NCBI GenBank assembly: GCA_937885345.1
Contig: CAKZZH010000102.1
Span: 1-29,596, forward strand
Direction of reading: 5' to 3'
DNA: 29,596 nt
Origin: an uncultured Lachnospiraceae bacterium
GTDB lineage: Bacteria > Bacillota > Clostridia > Lachnospirales > Lachnospiraceae
The notes beneath the pieces were generated by a model. The model was given only the letters and a program-made list of their open reading frames with translations. It was not told the origin of the DNA and did no database searches. Made by a program: the position numbers and the translations under genes. Positions within the stretch are counted from its first letter, which is position 1. Each line of letters starts with the position of its first letter. Positions 1-7,440 of the stretch are shown here, one piece after another.

Positions 1-73
1 GGTCGATACAACAAAAACTTGTAAATGTCAACCTTAAATTGATGCGTTTATCCTATGATGTAAGTCCTATTGC

Positions 74-102
74 TTGCATTTACATTTTCATTGTGCTAGA
101 AT
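74..102 (+). promoter_or_regulatory. Predicted promoter of the small membrane protein gene
   Basis: A weak -35 (TTGCAT, 74-79) and a good -10 (TAGAAT, 97-102) are separated by 17 bases. The -10 is preceded by TGC, giving an extended -10. This would start RNA near 109, leaving a leader of about 45 nt. A 6-bp inverted repeat (GCTTGT 109-114 / ACAAGC 121-126) then lies at the extreme 5' end of the transcript and could be a stabilising hairpin or an operator. Confidence 0.5.
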
Positions 103-153
103 TATTGTGCTTGTTTATATACAAGCAAAAAAATATAAGGAGGTTGTTTAGGA

Positions 154-459
154 ATGGACAACAACGCAGGAGTTAGTAAGGGTAAATCAATTGCATCTAT
201 GGCTTGCGGTATCGCAGGAATCGTCGGTTCTTTCGGATGGGGCGTCGGCCTTGTCTTAGCTATCGTAGCACTGGTACTCAGCAAGAAGTATGTTGAGGAA
301 GCAGGCGCTGACAATGCTTTTTCTAAAGCCGGCAGAATTACAGGTATAATCGGTCTTATCCTTTCAGTTATCGGTCTTGTTGTATGTATCGCATGTGCAG
401 CATGTACAGGTGCAGCAGCTTGTGCATCAGCAGCAGTAAACGGCTTTAGCCTTCAGTAA
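154..459 (+). CDS. Small DUF4190-like membrane protein
   Basis: This is a 101-residue protein with two hydrophobic segments, roughly residues 18-43 and 64-88. They are separated by a short polar loop carrying KKYVEEAG and a KAGR motif. The pattern (small residues and Gly in helix 1, a short charged loop, helix 2) fits the DUF4190-type small membrane proteins common in Firmicutes, whose function is unknown. The C-terminal tail is unusually rich in Cys and Ala. The ATG is well supported by AAGGAGG at 137-143, ten bases upstream. It is the only plus-strand gene in the window, is monocistronic, and is closed by a strong terminator. It converges on the carboxyltransferase gene. The family assignment is moderate; no function should be inferred. 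Confidence 0.8.
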   Translation: MDNNAGVSKGKSIASMACGIAGIVGSFGWGVGLVLAIVALVLSKKYVEEAGADNAFSKAGRITGIIGLILSVIGLVVCIACAACTGAAACASAAVNGFSLQ

Positions 460-483
460 TTTGAACCAATATTACATATGATC

Positions 484-515
484 AAAACAGCCCTATGAAT
501 ATAGGGCTGTTTTTT
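484..515. terminator. Bidirectional rho-independent terminator
   Basis: A perfect 13-bp stem (484-496 with 501-513) has a 4-base loop and is followed by more T on the plus strand. The arms are A-rich outside and GC-rich inside, so on the minus strand the hairpin ends in TTTT. It lies between the convergent small membrane gene and the carboxyltransferase gene and probably serves both. Confidence 0.85.
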
Positions 516-570
516 GGATGTTACATTTATGGACAACAACGATATCTATTCACAGCTGAATAATCCCGGA

Positions 571-2115
571 TTAAAGCGGAATATTTCCATGCTTCTTGTC
601 AATCACATTAACATCCTTCTGCTTAAGCATATCGAAAGCCGCAAGGACTCTGTCCTTGGTCTCCTCAGGTCTTATAACCTCGTCAACATATCCTCTGCTT
701 GCCGCAAAATAAGGATTCATAAACTTCTCTTCGTATTCACCGATTGCCGCTTCCCTTGCTGATGCAGGGTCCTCGGAAGCTTCTATTTTCTTGCCGGCGA
801 TAATGTTAACTGCACCCTCTGCACCCATTACCGCAATCTCGGCAATCGGCCATGCATATACAATATCTGCGCCAAGTCCTTTACAATCCATGCCGATATA
901 AGCGCCGCCAAAAGCCTTTCTCACAATAACGCAGATGCAGGGTACCGTTGCTTCACCGTATGCGTATAGTATCTTTGCGCCGTGCCTTATGATACCCGAA
1001 TATTCCTGCCCTTTACCGGGAAGAAATGCGGGCACGTCAACAAGCGTAAGAAGCGGAATGTTAAACGCATCACAGAATCTTATAAAACGCCCTGCCTTGT
1101 CTCCGGAATTAAAATCCAACGAGCCTGCAAGATAATCCGGCTGATTGGCGATAATACCGATGCATTTGCCGTCCATTCTTGCAAAGCCGACAATTATATT
1201 CTTCGCAAAGTCCTTCTGCACTTCAAAGAAAGAATCCACATCTATCAGTTCTTCGATAACCTCATGCATATCGTATGAAATCTTGGGATCCGGACTTACG
1301 ATGTCGCGAAGTCTCTTGCGATAATATTTCTTGCGCGAAGGCGCCTGATAGGGCGGCTCATCAAGATAGTTCTCGGGAAGGTATGAAAGAAGTTTCCTTA
1401 CGCCTTCCAGACAGCTCTTATCATCGTCATATACAAAATGTGCAACACCACTGATCTCGGAATGTACCTGCGCACCTCCAAGCTCAGCCGTCGTTACAAC
1501 TTCGCCGGTAACCTCCTTGATAACCTTCGGACCGGTGATGTACATCTGTCCGTTGTCCTTCGTCATAAAAATATAATCGCAAAGTGCGGGTGAATAACAT
1601 GCACCACCTGCACAAGGTCCCATAATTACGGCAATCTGAGGAACAACACCGGACATTGCCGTGTGTCGCCTGAACATCTTGGCATATCCATCAAGCGAGC
1701 TGATGCCCTCCTCAATTCTTGCTCCGCCACTGTCATTAATCGCAATAAAAGGCGCTTTCATATCCATGGCCATATCCATGACCTTGCAAATCTTCAGCGC
1801 GTGATACTCGCCGAGCGAGCCGCCGCCTACGGTAAAATCCTGAGATGCAGCAAAGACGACCCTGCCATTTACTTTACCGTAGCCGGTTACAACACCGTCT
1901 CCCGGAAGTCTCTTTTTATCGAAGCCGAAATCCGTAGTCCTCGATTCGATAAAATCATTAACCTCCACAAATGTGCCTTTATCAAATAAAACATCAAGTC
2001 TCTCGCGTGCGGTGAGCTTATTCTTCTCATGCTGCTTGTCGATCCTTGCCTGACCGCCGCCGAGTCTTGCTTTTGCTCTTCTTTCATCAAGTTCGTTTAA
2101 TTTCTGATCCCACAT
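571..2115 (-). CDS. Acyl-CoA carboxyltransferase (MmdA/PccB/AccB-type beta subunit)
   Basis: This is a 514-residue carboxyltransferase subunit of a biotin-dependent acyl-CoA carboxylase or decarboxylase. It carries the two crotonase-fold halves of the family. The N-half has the NDSGGARIEEG and GPCAGGACYSPAL oxyanion segments. The C-half has the FLPGKGQEYSGIIRHGAK and FGGAYIGMD segments. The usual VPGFLPG reads VPAFLPG here. The residue after GGAY is Ile, as I recall for AccB-type enzymes that accept acetyl-CoA, whereas PccB has Asp; this is suggestive only. No biotin carboxylase or biotin carrier gene is in the window, so partners must be encoded elsewhere. The gene starts 3 nt after fabD stops, with GGAGG just before the ATG, so the two are cotranscribed. 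That pairing favours malonyl-CoA supply over methylmalonyl-CoA decarboxylation, but sodium-pump MmdA cannot be excluded. Confidence 0.88.
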   Translation of the reverse strand: MWDQKLNELDERRAKARLGGGQARIDKQHEKNKLTARERLDVLFDKGTFVEVNDFIESRTTDFGFDKKRLPGDGVVTGYGKVNGRVVFAASQDFTVGGGSLGEYHALKICKVMDMAMDMKAPFIAINDSGGARIEEGISSLDGYAKMFRRHTAMSGVVPQIAVIMGPCAGGACYSPALCDYIFMTKDNGQMYITGPKVIKEVTGEVVTTAELGGAQVHSEISGVAHFVYDDDKSCLEGVRKLLSYLPENYLDEPPYQAPSRKKYYRKRLRDIVSPDPKISYDMHEVIEELIDVDSFFEVQKDFAKNIIVGFARMDGKCIGIIANQPDYLAGSLDFNSGDKAGRFIRFCDAFNIPLLTLVDVPAFLPGKGQEYSGIIRHGAKILYAYGEATVPCICVIVRKAFGGAYIGMDCKGLGADIVYAWPIAEIAVMGAEGAVNIIAGKKIEASEDPASAREAAIGEYEEKFMNPYFAASRGYVDEVIRPEETKDRVLAAFDMLKQKDVNVIDKKHGNIPL

Positions 2116-2118
2116 GTT

Positions 2119-3045
2119 CTATGCCTCCGTGTGGATTGTTTCAAGCCCTTCAAGTGAATTAACGGAGATGACCTTCCTGCTTCTGTCGATTCTCTTCATA
2201 AAGCCCGCAAGCGTCTTTCCGGGGCCGATTTCATAAAATGTATCAACACCCATCTCAATCATCTTTTCCATGCTCTGCTGCCATCTGACAGGATTGTAGA
2301 CCTGACGCTCAAGCGTATCCTTGATGCTCTCTGCGCTGCTGACAACCTCAGCATTGATGTTGTTGATATAAGGGATGATCGGATCTGAGAAGGTAACATT
2401 GGCAAGTTCTGCGCCAAGTTTATCTCCGGCGCCCTTAAGCATGGACGAATGGAAAGGTCCGCTTACATTAAGTTCAACCGCTTTGAGTGCACCCGCTTCG
2501 GTAAAAAGTGGAATTGCAACCTGTACAGACTCTTTGTAGCCCGACACAACAATCTGGCCCGGGCAATTATAGTTCGCAGGTGAAACTACTTTGCCCGTAT
2601 CCTTGGTTATTTTATCGCAGATCTCTTCAATCTTGTCAGCGCCGAGCGAAATAACGGCGGCCATACCGCCCTTACCCGCAGGAACCTCAGACTCCATATA
2701 GATGCCGCGCTTTCTTACAAGTCTCATCGCATCCGCAAAAGGAATCGCTTTGGCGGCAACAAGAGAAGCATATTCACCAAGCGATAAACCTGCGGTTATA
2801 TCAGCCTTGATGCCCTTAAGCTCTACGGCTTTGAGCATACAAACTTCAGCGGCAAGCATTGCGGCCTGCGTATATTCAGTCTTGTTGATAAGTTCATTCT
2901 CTTCATAGAGAATCGCTTTAAGATCAAAATCGAGTACCTCATCAGCCTCGTCAATAACGGCTTTGCATTCAGGAATCGCATCATAGAAATCCTTCGACAT
3001 TCCGACTACCTGTGCTCCCTGACCCGGAAAAATAAAAGCGTTCAT
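2119..3045 (-). CDS. fabD: Malonyl-CoA:ACP transacylase
   Basis: FabD moves malonyl from CoA to the phosphopantetheine arm of ACP, supplying extender units for fatty-acid or polyketide chains in the cytoplasm. The 308 residues match the family length. Seen directly: N-terminal FPGQGAQ (6-12), nucleophile elbow GLSLGE with Ser88, Arg113 for the malonyl carboxylate, GQIVVSG near 163-169, GPFHS with His199, and the C-terminal EIGPGKTL motif. It is first in a two-gene leftward unit with the carboxyltransferase. A GAGGG ribosome site lies about 9 bases before the ATG. No KAS III, FabK or other primary-FASII gene is adjacent, so this FabD may serve the polyketide-like operon at 12-22 kb, primary fatty-acid synthesis, or both. 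Confidence 0.95.
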   Translation of the reverse strand: MNAFIFPGQGAQVVGMSKDFYDAIPECKAVIDEADEVLDFDLKAILYEENELINKTEYTQAAMLAAEVCMLKAVELKGIKADITAGLSLGEYASLVAAKAIPFADAMRLVRKRGIYMESEVPAGKGGMAAVISLGADKIEEICDKITKDTGKVVSPANYNCPGQIVVSGYKESVQVAIPLFTEAGALKAVELNVSGPFHSSMLKGAGDKLGAELANVTFSDPIIPYINNINAEVVSSAESIKDTLERQVYNPVRWQQSMEKMIEMGVDTFYEIGPGKTLAGFMKRIDRSRKVISVNSLEGLETIHTEA

Positions 3046-3139
3046 TCAATGTACCCTCTTTCATATATGTTCCATCATGTTCTTATAATGCGCACACCCT
3101 AACCATATACTTTGCGCACTATACACACATACATAGATT

Positions 3140-3168
3140 AGGATACACCCTAGCGGCTTATTTTTCAA
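3140..3168 (-). promoter_or_regulatory. Candidate fabD promoter with flanking direct repeats
   Basis: On the minus strand, TTGAAA (3163-3168) and TATCCT (3140-3145) are spaced by 17 bases. This gives a leader of nearly 90 nt before fabD. The octamer TAGGGTGT occurs twice in the same orientation (3145-3152 and 3094-3101), 51 bp apart. One copy abuts the -10 and the other lies in the leader. The 3046-3206 interval holds no ORF worth calling. Confidence 0.35.
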
Positions 3169-3206
3169 CTGATATGTGCATTCAGGCACCTATTTTACAC
3201 AATTAA

Positions 3207-3224
3207 GGGGCGATAGCTCGCCCC
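3207..3224 (-). terminator. Hairpin terminator after the alpha-galactosidase gene
   Basis: A 7-bp GC-rich stem GGGGCGA/TCGCCCC with a 4-base loop begins at the last base of the alpha-galactosidase stop codon. The trailing stretch is only moderately T-rich (TTAATTGTGT), so termination may be partial and some readthrough into fabD is possible. Confidence 0.55.
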
Positions 3225-5566
3225 TACTCTGCCTCCATATAATATGCACGTGAATCAAAATCTCCAAATATCCTTGTATTCTCAGCTAATCCCGTGCCTA
3301 CATAACTCTGCGAAAGGCGGATTCCGCTCCCGGATATAAGCGCGCCCTTTATATGATAATCTTCCGTTTCACCGTTCAGCTTTACAAACCTGCCAAGTAT
3401 GCGGTGAAGAAGACTTCCGGGTCTGATGTGTACAGGAGACATCGTATTCACGAGATCTCCGAATCTTGCGATATCAACCTTTTCACTGTAGTTATATACA
3501 TGATAGGTCGCACTGTCATCGAGGCCGTCCGTCTTAAGCTTCATACAGGAATCGTTCGGTCTTGCAAGGTCCTGAACGATCATGCTGACTGCTTTTTTAC
3601 GATCCTCGGAAACCGCGCTCCACTGCATACGATTGCCCTCAATCTCGCAGCGAAGCCACCTGCCGTACTGCAAAGTCCTTCGCCATTTTTTATATATTTT
3701 AACCTGATCTGTCATTGCCGCAAGTTCATCCTTGCCGGCATCGCAGAGATTACATTCGTATCCAAGCAGACCAAAGCTTGCCACATTATATCTTGTGGAA
3801 AGCGGTGTGATCCTGAGAGTCTGATGATTGGGAACACCCGAAACATGTGCACCTATCACGCACTGGGGATAAGCATAACTGTACGAATTCTGTATATTTT
3901 TCCTGCATATCGCATCGGTATTGTCGCTTCCCCATATCTGTGGCATGTAGCACAGGATCCCAAGATCAAACCTGTTTCCGCCCGACGCGCATCCCTCGAA
4001 TAAAATATGCGGAAATGCTTTTGTAAGTCTGTCAAAGACTTCGTATAATCCAAGTATGTATCTGTGCGGGAATTCTCCCTGTCTGTCAGGCGAAAGAGAA
4101 GGAGAATACACATCCGAAAAATTACGGTTCATATCCCATTTTACATATCTGATATCTGCCGACGAGAAAACATTTGTCATCTGTTCAACGATATTATCGC
4201 GAACTTCCTTCCTCGTCAGATCAAGGATCATCTGATTTCTTCCGGTAGAATGCTTTCCGGCAGGCGCTTTAACCGCCCAGTCCGGATGCATACGATACAG
4301 CTCGGAATTCTCGCTCACCATTTCAGGCTCGACCCAGATCCCAAGCTGCATACCGAGTTTGTTTATTTTGGAAGCAAGACGACTAAGCCCTCCCGGCAGT
4401 TTCTTCTTATTGACCGTCCAGTCACCAAGAGAACTTGTATCGTCATTGCGGTCACCGAACCATCCGTCATCCAGAACGAACAGTTCGATACCCAACTTTG
4501 CTGCCTTTTTTGCAAGCTTTATAAGCTTATGTTCAGTGAATTTAAAATAAAACGCTTCCCATGAATTGATCAGTATGGGACGCTCTTTATCGGCGTACTC
4601 TCCGCGCACGATATGCTTTTTAACAAAATCATGCATATGATCCGAGAGCCCTCTGTACCCGCAGTTTGAATAGGACATAACGGACTGGGGTGTTTCAAAG
4701 GACTCATCCTTTTTAAGTTCCCAGTCAAATCCCTCGGGGTTGATGCCCGAGATAAATCTTGTTTTAAAATGACCTCCCGACTCGGCGGATTCATAATGAT
4801 TGCCCGAGTACAGCAGATTAAAGCCGTAAACGACTCCACTTGTTTCCGAAGTATCCTTGCGAATAAGCATAACAAACGGATTTGAGTGATTCGAGGAATT
4901 GCCGGTATTTGAAGAGGAAACAACTCTGACGCCTTTTACGGGGGTGTCACAGCGATTCATCTCACTCGTCCAGTCGCCGTGGAAGGAGGTAAAAATATAT
5001 TCCGAATCCTCAAGGTCAAGCTGTGTACTCATCAGTCTCTTAATGATAACAGGCTTATCATCCGCATTTGTAAGTGACGCACTCCTTACTATGCAGTCAC
5101 ACTTCTCAATCACCGTATAGTACAGATCCATATATAATGGATATGTGCGGTCCTTGAGCCTTATGTGAAGCGTTTGTGCATCATCTTCGGTACAGGTCAC
5201 ACCCGGGAGCCCGCTTGGCAAATGGGCTCCCCTCGAGGTGGAGTGTGACTCATAGATAAAATCCGTCGTTTTGTTTCCGTCGGGAAACTCAATCATTACA
5301 AAAGGCTGTCTGAAATCACCCTTACCGGCTCCCGATATTTCAAGGCTTCTGTTGTCCATACCAAGATTCGGATGAGCCGGATCATAGGCTATACTATTCC
5401 CGTCGGGGTTATTGTCTTTTACCGCGAGTGCCCTTACAGAATCATCTGTCCATTCTGTTCTCCCTGCGTAATACAGATGTTCCAAAACACCTGTATCCGC
5501 AACCTGAAAAGCGTAGGTCGTATTCGCAGTATGCAAAATAAAAGTCTTGTCAAGTATCCGGATCAT
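3224..5566 (-). CDS. GH36 alpha-galactosidase
   Basis: This retaining alpha-galactosidase releases alpha-1,6-galactose from melibiose, raffinose-family sugars or galactomannan fragments. It has no signal peptide and should be cytoplasmic. The layout is GH36: a beta-sandwich N-domain (about 1-325), a TIM barrel with FVLDDGWFG, and a C-terminal sheet domain. From the chosen start, the nucleophile is Asp478 in KWDMNRNFSD and the acid/base is Asp548 in SDNTDA, matching the numbering I recall for Geobacillus AgaA. The reading frame is open to an ATG at 5578 that overlaps the transporter stop as TAATG. However, the ATG at 5566 has GGAGG exactly 5 bases upstream, while the 5578 ATG has none, so 5566 is preferred (780 residues). 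It is the last gene of the galactoside operon. Confidence 0.93.
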   Translation of the reverse strand: MIRILDKTFILHTANTTYAFQVADTGVLEHLYYAGRTEWTDDSVRALAVKDNNPDGNSIAYDPAHPNLGMDNRSLEISGAGKGDFRQPFVMIEFPDGNKTTDFIYESHSTSRGAHLPSGLPGVTCTEDDAQTLHIRLKDRTYPLYMDLYYTVIEKCDCIVRSASLTNADDKPVIIKRLMSTQLDLEDSEYIFTSFHGDWTSEMNRCDTPVKGVRVVSSSNTGNSSNHSNPFVMLIRKDTSETSGVVYGFNLLYSGNHYESAESGGHFKTRFISGINPEGFDWELKKDESFETPQSVMSYSNCGYRGLSDHMHDFVKKHIVRGEYADKERPILINSWEAFYFKFTEHKLIKLAKKAAKLGIELFVLDDGWFGDRNDDTSSLGDWTVNKKKLPGGLSRLASKINKLGMQLGIWVEPEMVSENSELYRMHPDWAVKAPAGKHSTGRNQMILDLTRKEVRDNIVEQMTNVFSSADIRYVKWDMNRNFSDVYSPSLSPDRQGEFPHRYILGLYEVFDRLTKAFPHILFEGCASGGNRFDLGILCYMPQIWGSDNTDAICRKNIQNSYSYAYPQCVIGAHVSGVPNHQTLRITPLSTRYNVASFGLLGYECNLCDAGKDELAAMTDQVKIYKKWRRTLQYGRWLRCEIEGNRMQWSAVSEDRKKAVSMIVQDLARPNDSCMKLKTDGLDDSATYHVYNYSEKVDIARFGDLVNTMSPVHIRPGSLLHRILGRFVKLNGETEDYHIKGALISGSGIRLSQSYVGTGLAENTRIFGDFDSRAYYMEAE

Positions 5567-5577
5567 AGGCGCCTCCA

Positions 5578-7425
5578 TTACTCAGCTTCGGCCGTTCTCT
5601 TTTCCTGAATCTGAAGTGAGATCTCTTTGAGTTTATTATCATCAAGCTTGTAATTCTTCTTGAAGATAATAACCGCTACAATAAGCACAAGTACGGGAAC
5701 GACTGTCATAACCATTCTCAGTCCGAAGAGAGAGTTATTGGAGACAACCGTTGCTCCGTTTTTAGTAATAGCCGCAACAGCCGTTTTAAGACCGGCGAGA
5801 TAGCTTCCGTCCACCGCTTCTATCGTAGCGGATGAATCGCTTATACTGAATACATTTAAGCAGATAGAAGCAATAAGTGCGGAAATACCGGATGCAAGCT
5901 TAACGACAAATGTCTGCATTGAGAAAATAACCGACTCATCACGTCTGTTGTTTTTGAGTTCACCGTAATCAACCGTATTTGCAAGGAATATTGTTACAAG
6001 TACGTTAAGCACTCCGACCGCCGACATAATGAAAAAGCCGGGGATGAAGAAGAGATATACACTGTTAACTCCCGTAAGAGCCATGATAAGAAGTACAACA
6101 TATCCGAAGATAGCTGCTCCGACTACTACAAAGAACATTTTTATGGTCGGGAAGAACTTACGAAGGAGAGGGAAGAATGCCATCATCGCAAGGATCTGCA
6201 TTGCACCGCCAAATGTGTTGAACAATGTATAATTACCTGACCAGTTCGAACCGCCGAGATCGTATTTGAAGAAATAGATAAGGAGGTTTGAAGTGATATA
6301 TACCGCAACATTTACAAGTATGATAGTTATGACAACTGCCATTGCCTGGTCGTTCTGGATAAGCGACCTGAACATATCTTTAATCTTAACAGGCTTAAGA
6401 TCGACAGTAGATTTCTCTTTAACAAAAATACATGTGATAAGGATGAATACGAAGAAAAGTATACACACTATCAAAGAGAAATATTTGAAACCGAGTCTCT
6501 CAACATCCTTCGTAGATGTGATGGTCAATACGACGCTCTGATCGCCCGAAGCGATCGTCTGATACTGTTCCTCATTTACATACAGGATGACTGCGGCCTC
6601 TTCATTCACACCGTCCATTGCAAAATCATAAGTGGCTGCCGTCGTTCCCTCTTCATCAAGCGTATCATTTGAGAAAGTATATCCGGCAATCGTAAGTGTA
6701 TAATCAGAGTTATTTGTATTGTAAGAATAGCTGTCCGTAAACTGTGATCTATCCGCAGTTACGGATATGCTTATTCCTTCATCTATTGTGATCACATTAC
6801 CTGTTGTTCCGCCTGCTTCATCAAGCTCAGCAACATATACGTGGGCATTGCTTGTTTCGTATGTCTGGACATCCGTGCTCTTTGATGTTGCAAGATTTCC
6901 GATAAATGTAACCGCCATAACCGTTAGTATAGTAATGAGCGCCGAGCCCACGCCTGCACAGGTTCTTGCCATTGCCGAAAGGTTTTCTCTCTCTTTACCA
7001 CCCTCTGTAAAAGCAGGAATCATCGACCAGTAAGGGATGTCCATCATGGTATATGTTACACCCCACATAATATAGAAAACCGCAGCGTATGCAATGAGTC
7101 CGGCCCCATCAAGCGTAGGCGGCGCGGAAAACATAAGAAACATAATGACCGCATTCGTAAGAGTACCGATGAATAACCAGGGTCTGAATTTACCCCAACG
7201 CGTCTTGGTCTTGGCAACGAGTACACCCATTAAAGGATCGTTAAATGCATCAAATACTCTTGCGATCAAAAGTATGATACCCATAACCCAAGCCGAAACA
7301 CCCATAATATCCTGATAATAATACAGGATGTAGCTTGCCGAAAGCATATAGACCATATCCTTGCCGACGGCACCGATTCCGTATGCAAATTTTTCTTTAC
7401 CCGAAAGTCTCTTCTTTTCTTCCAT
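5578..7425 (-). CDS. GPH-family sugar/cation symporter with a large extracytoplasmic insertion
   Basis: This 615-residue MelB-like (glycoside-pentoside-hexuronide) transporter probably imports the galactosides cleaved by its neighbours. The sequence shows AYGIGAVGKDMVY at the start and RVFDAFNDPLMG with Asp59 and Asp63, which correspond to the cation-site aspartates of MelB (recalled as Asp55/Asp59). It also shows the KTRWGKFRPW loop and about twelve hydrophobic segments. The oddity is residues about 178-308, between predicted helices 5 and 6. There, instead of a short loop, lies a hydrophilic stretch of about 130 residues rich in Thr, Ser, Tyr, Asp and Asn with alternating beta-like patterns; MelB topology places this loop outside. 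Relatives are usually about 450-500 residues. An AAGGAGAAGG ribosome site precedes the ATG, and the gene is 15 nt from the upstream one. Confidence 0.9.
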   Translation of the reverse strand: MEEKKRLSGKEKFAYGIGAVGKDMVYMLSASYILYYYQDIMGVSAWVMGIILLIARVFDAFNDPLMGVLVAKTKTRWGKFRPWLFIGTLTNAVIMFLMFSAPPTLDGAGLIAYAAVFYIMWGVTYTMMDIPYWSMIPAFTEGGKERENLSAMARTCAGVGSALITILTVMAVTFIGNLATSKSTDVQTYETSNAHVYVAELDEAGGTTGNVITIDEGISISVTADRSQFTDSYSYNTNNSDYTLTIAGYTFSNDTLDEEGTTAATYDFAMDGVNEEAAVILYVNEEQYQTIASGDQSVVLTITSTKDVERLGFKYFSLIVCILFFVFILITCIFVKEKSTVDLKPVKIKDMFRSLIQNDQAMAVVITIILVNVAVYITSNLLIYFFKYDLGGSNWSGNYTLFNTFGGAMQILAMMAFFPLLRKFFPTIKMFFVVVGAAIFGYVVLLIMALTGVNSVYLFFIPGFFIMSAVGVLNVLVTIFLANTVDYGELKNNRRDESVIFSMQTFVVKLASGISALIASICLNVFSISDSSATIEAVDGSYLAGLKTAVAAITKNGATVVSNNSLFGLRMVMTVVPVLVLIVAVIIFKKNYKLDDNKLKEISLQIQEKRTAEAE

Positions 7426-7440
7426 TTTGCACCTTCTCCT

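Noticed and set aside
514..762. 82-codon plus-strand frame after the first terminator
   Set aside because: It overlaps the end of the carboxyltransferase gene on the other strand, lacks a ribosome site and lies directly behind a terminator.
3224..5578. Upstream ATG at 5578 as the alpha-galactosidase start
   Set aside because: It has no ribosome site, whereas the ATG at 5566 has GGAGG five bases upstream and gives the expected catalytic residue numbering.
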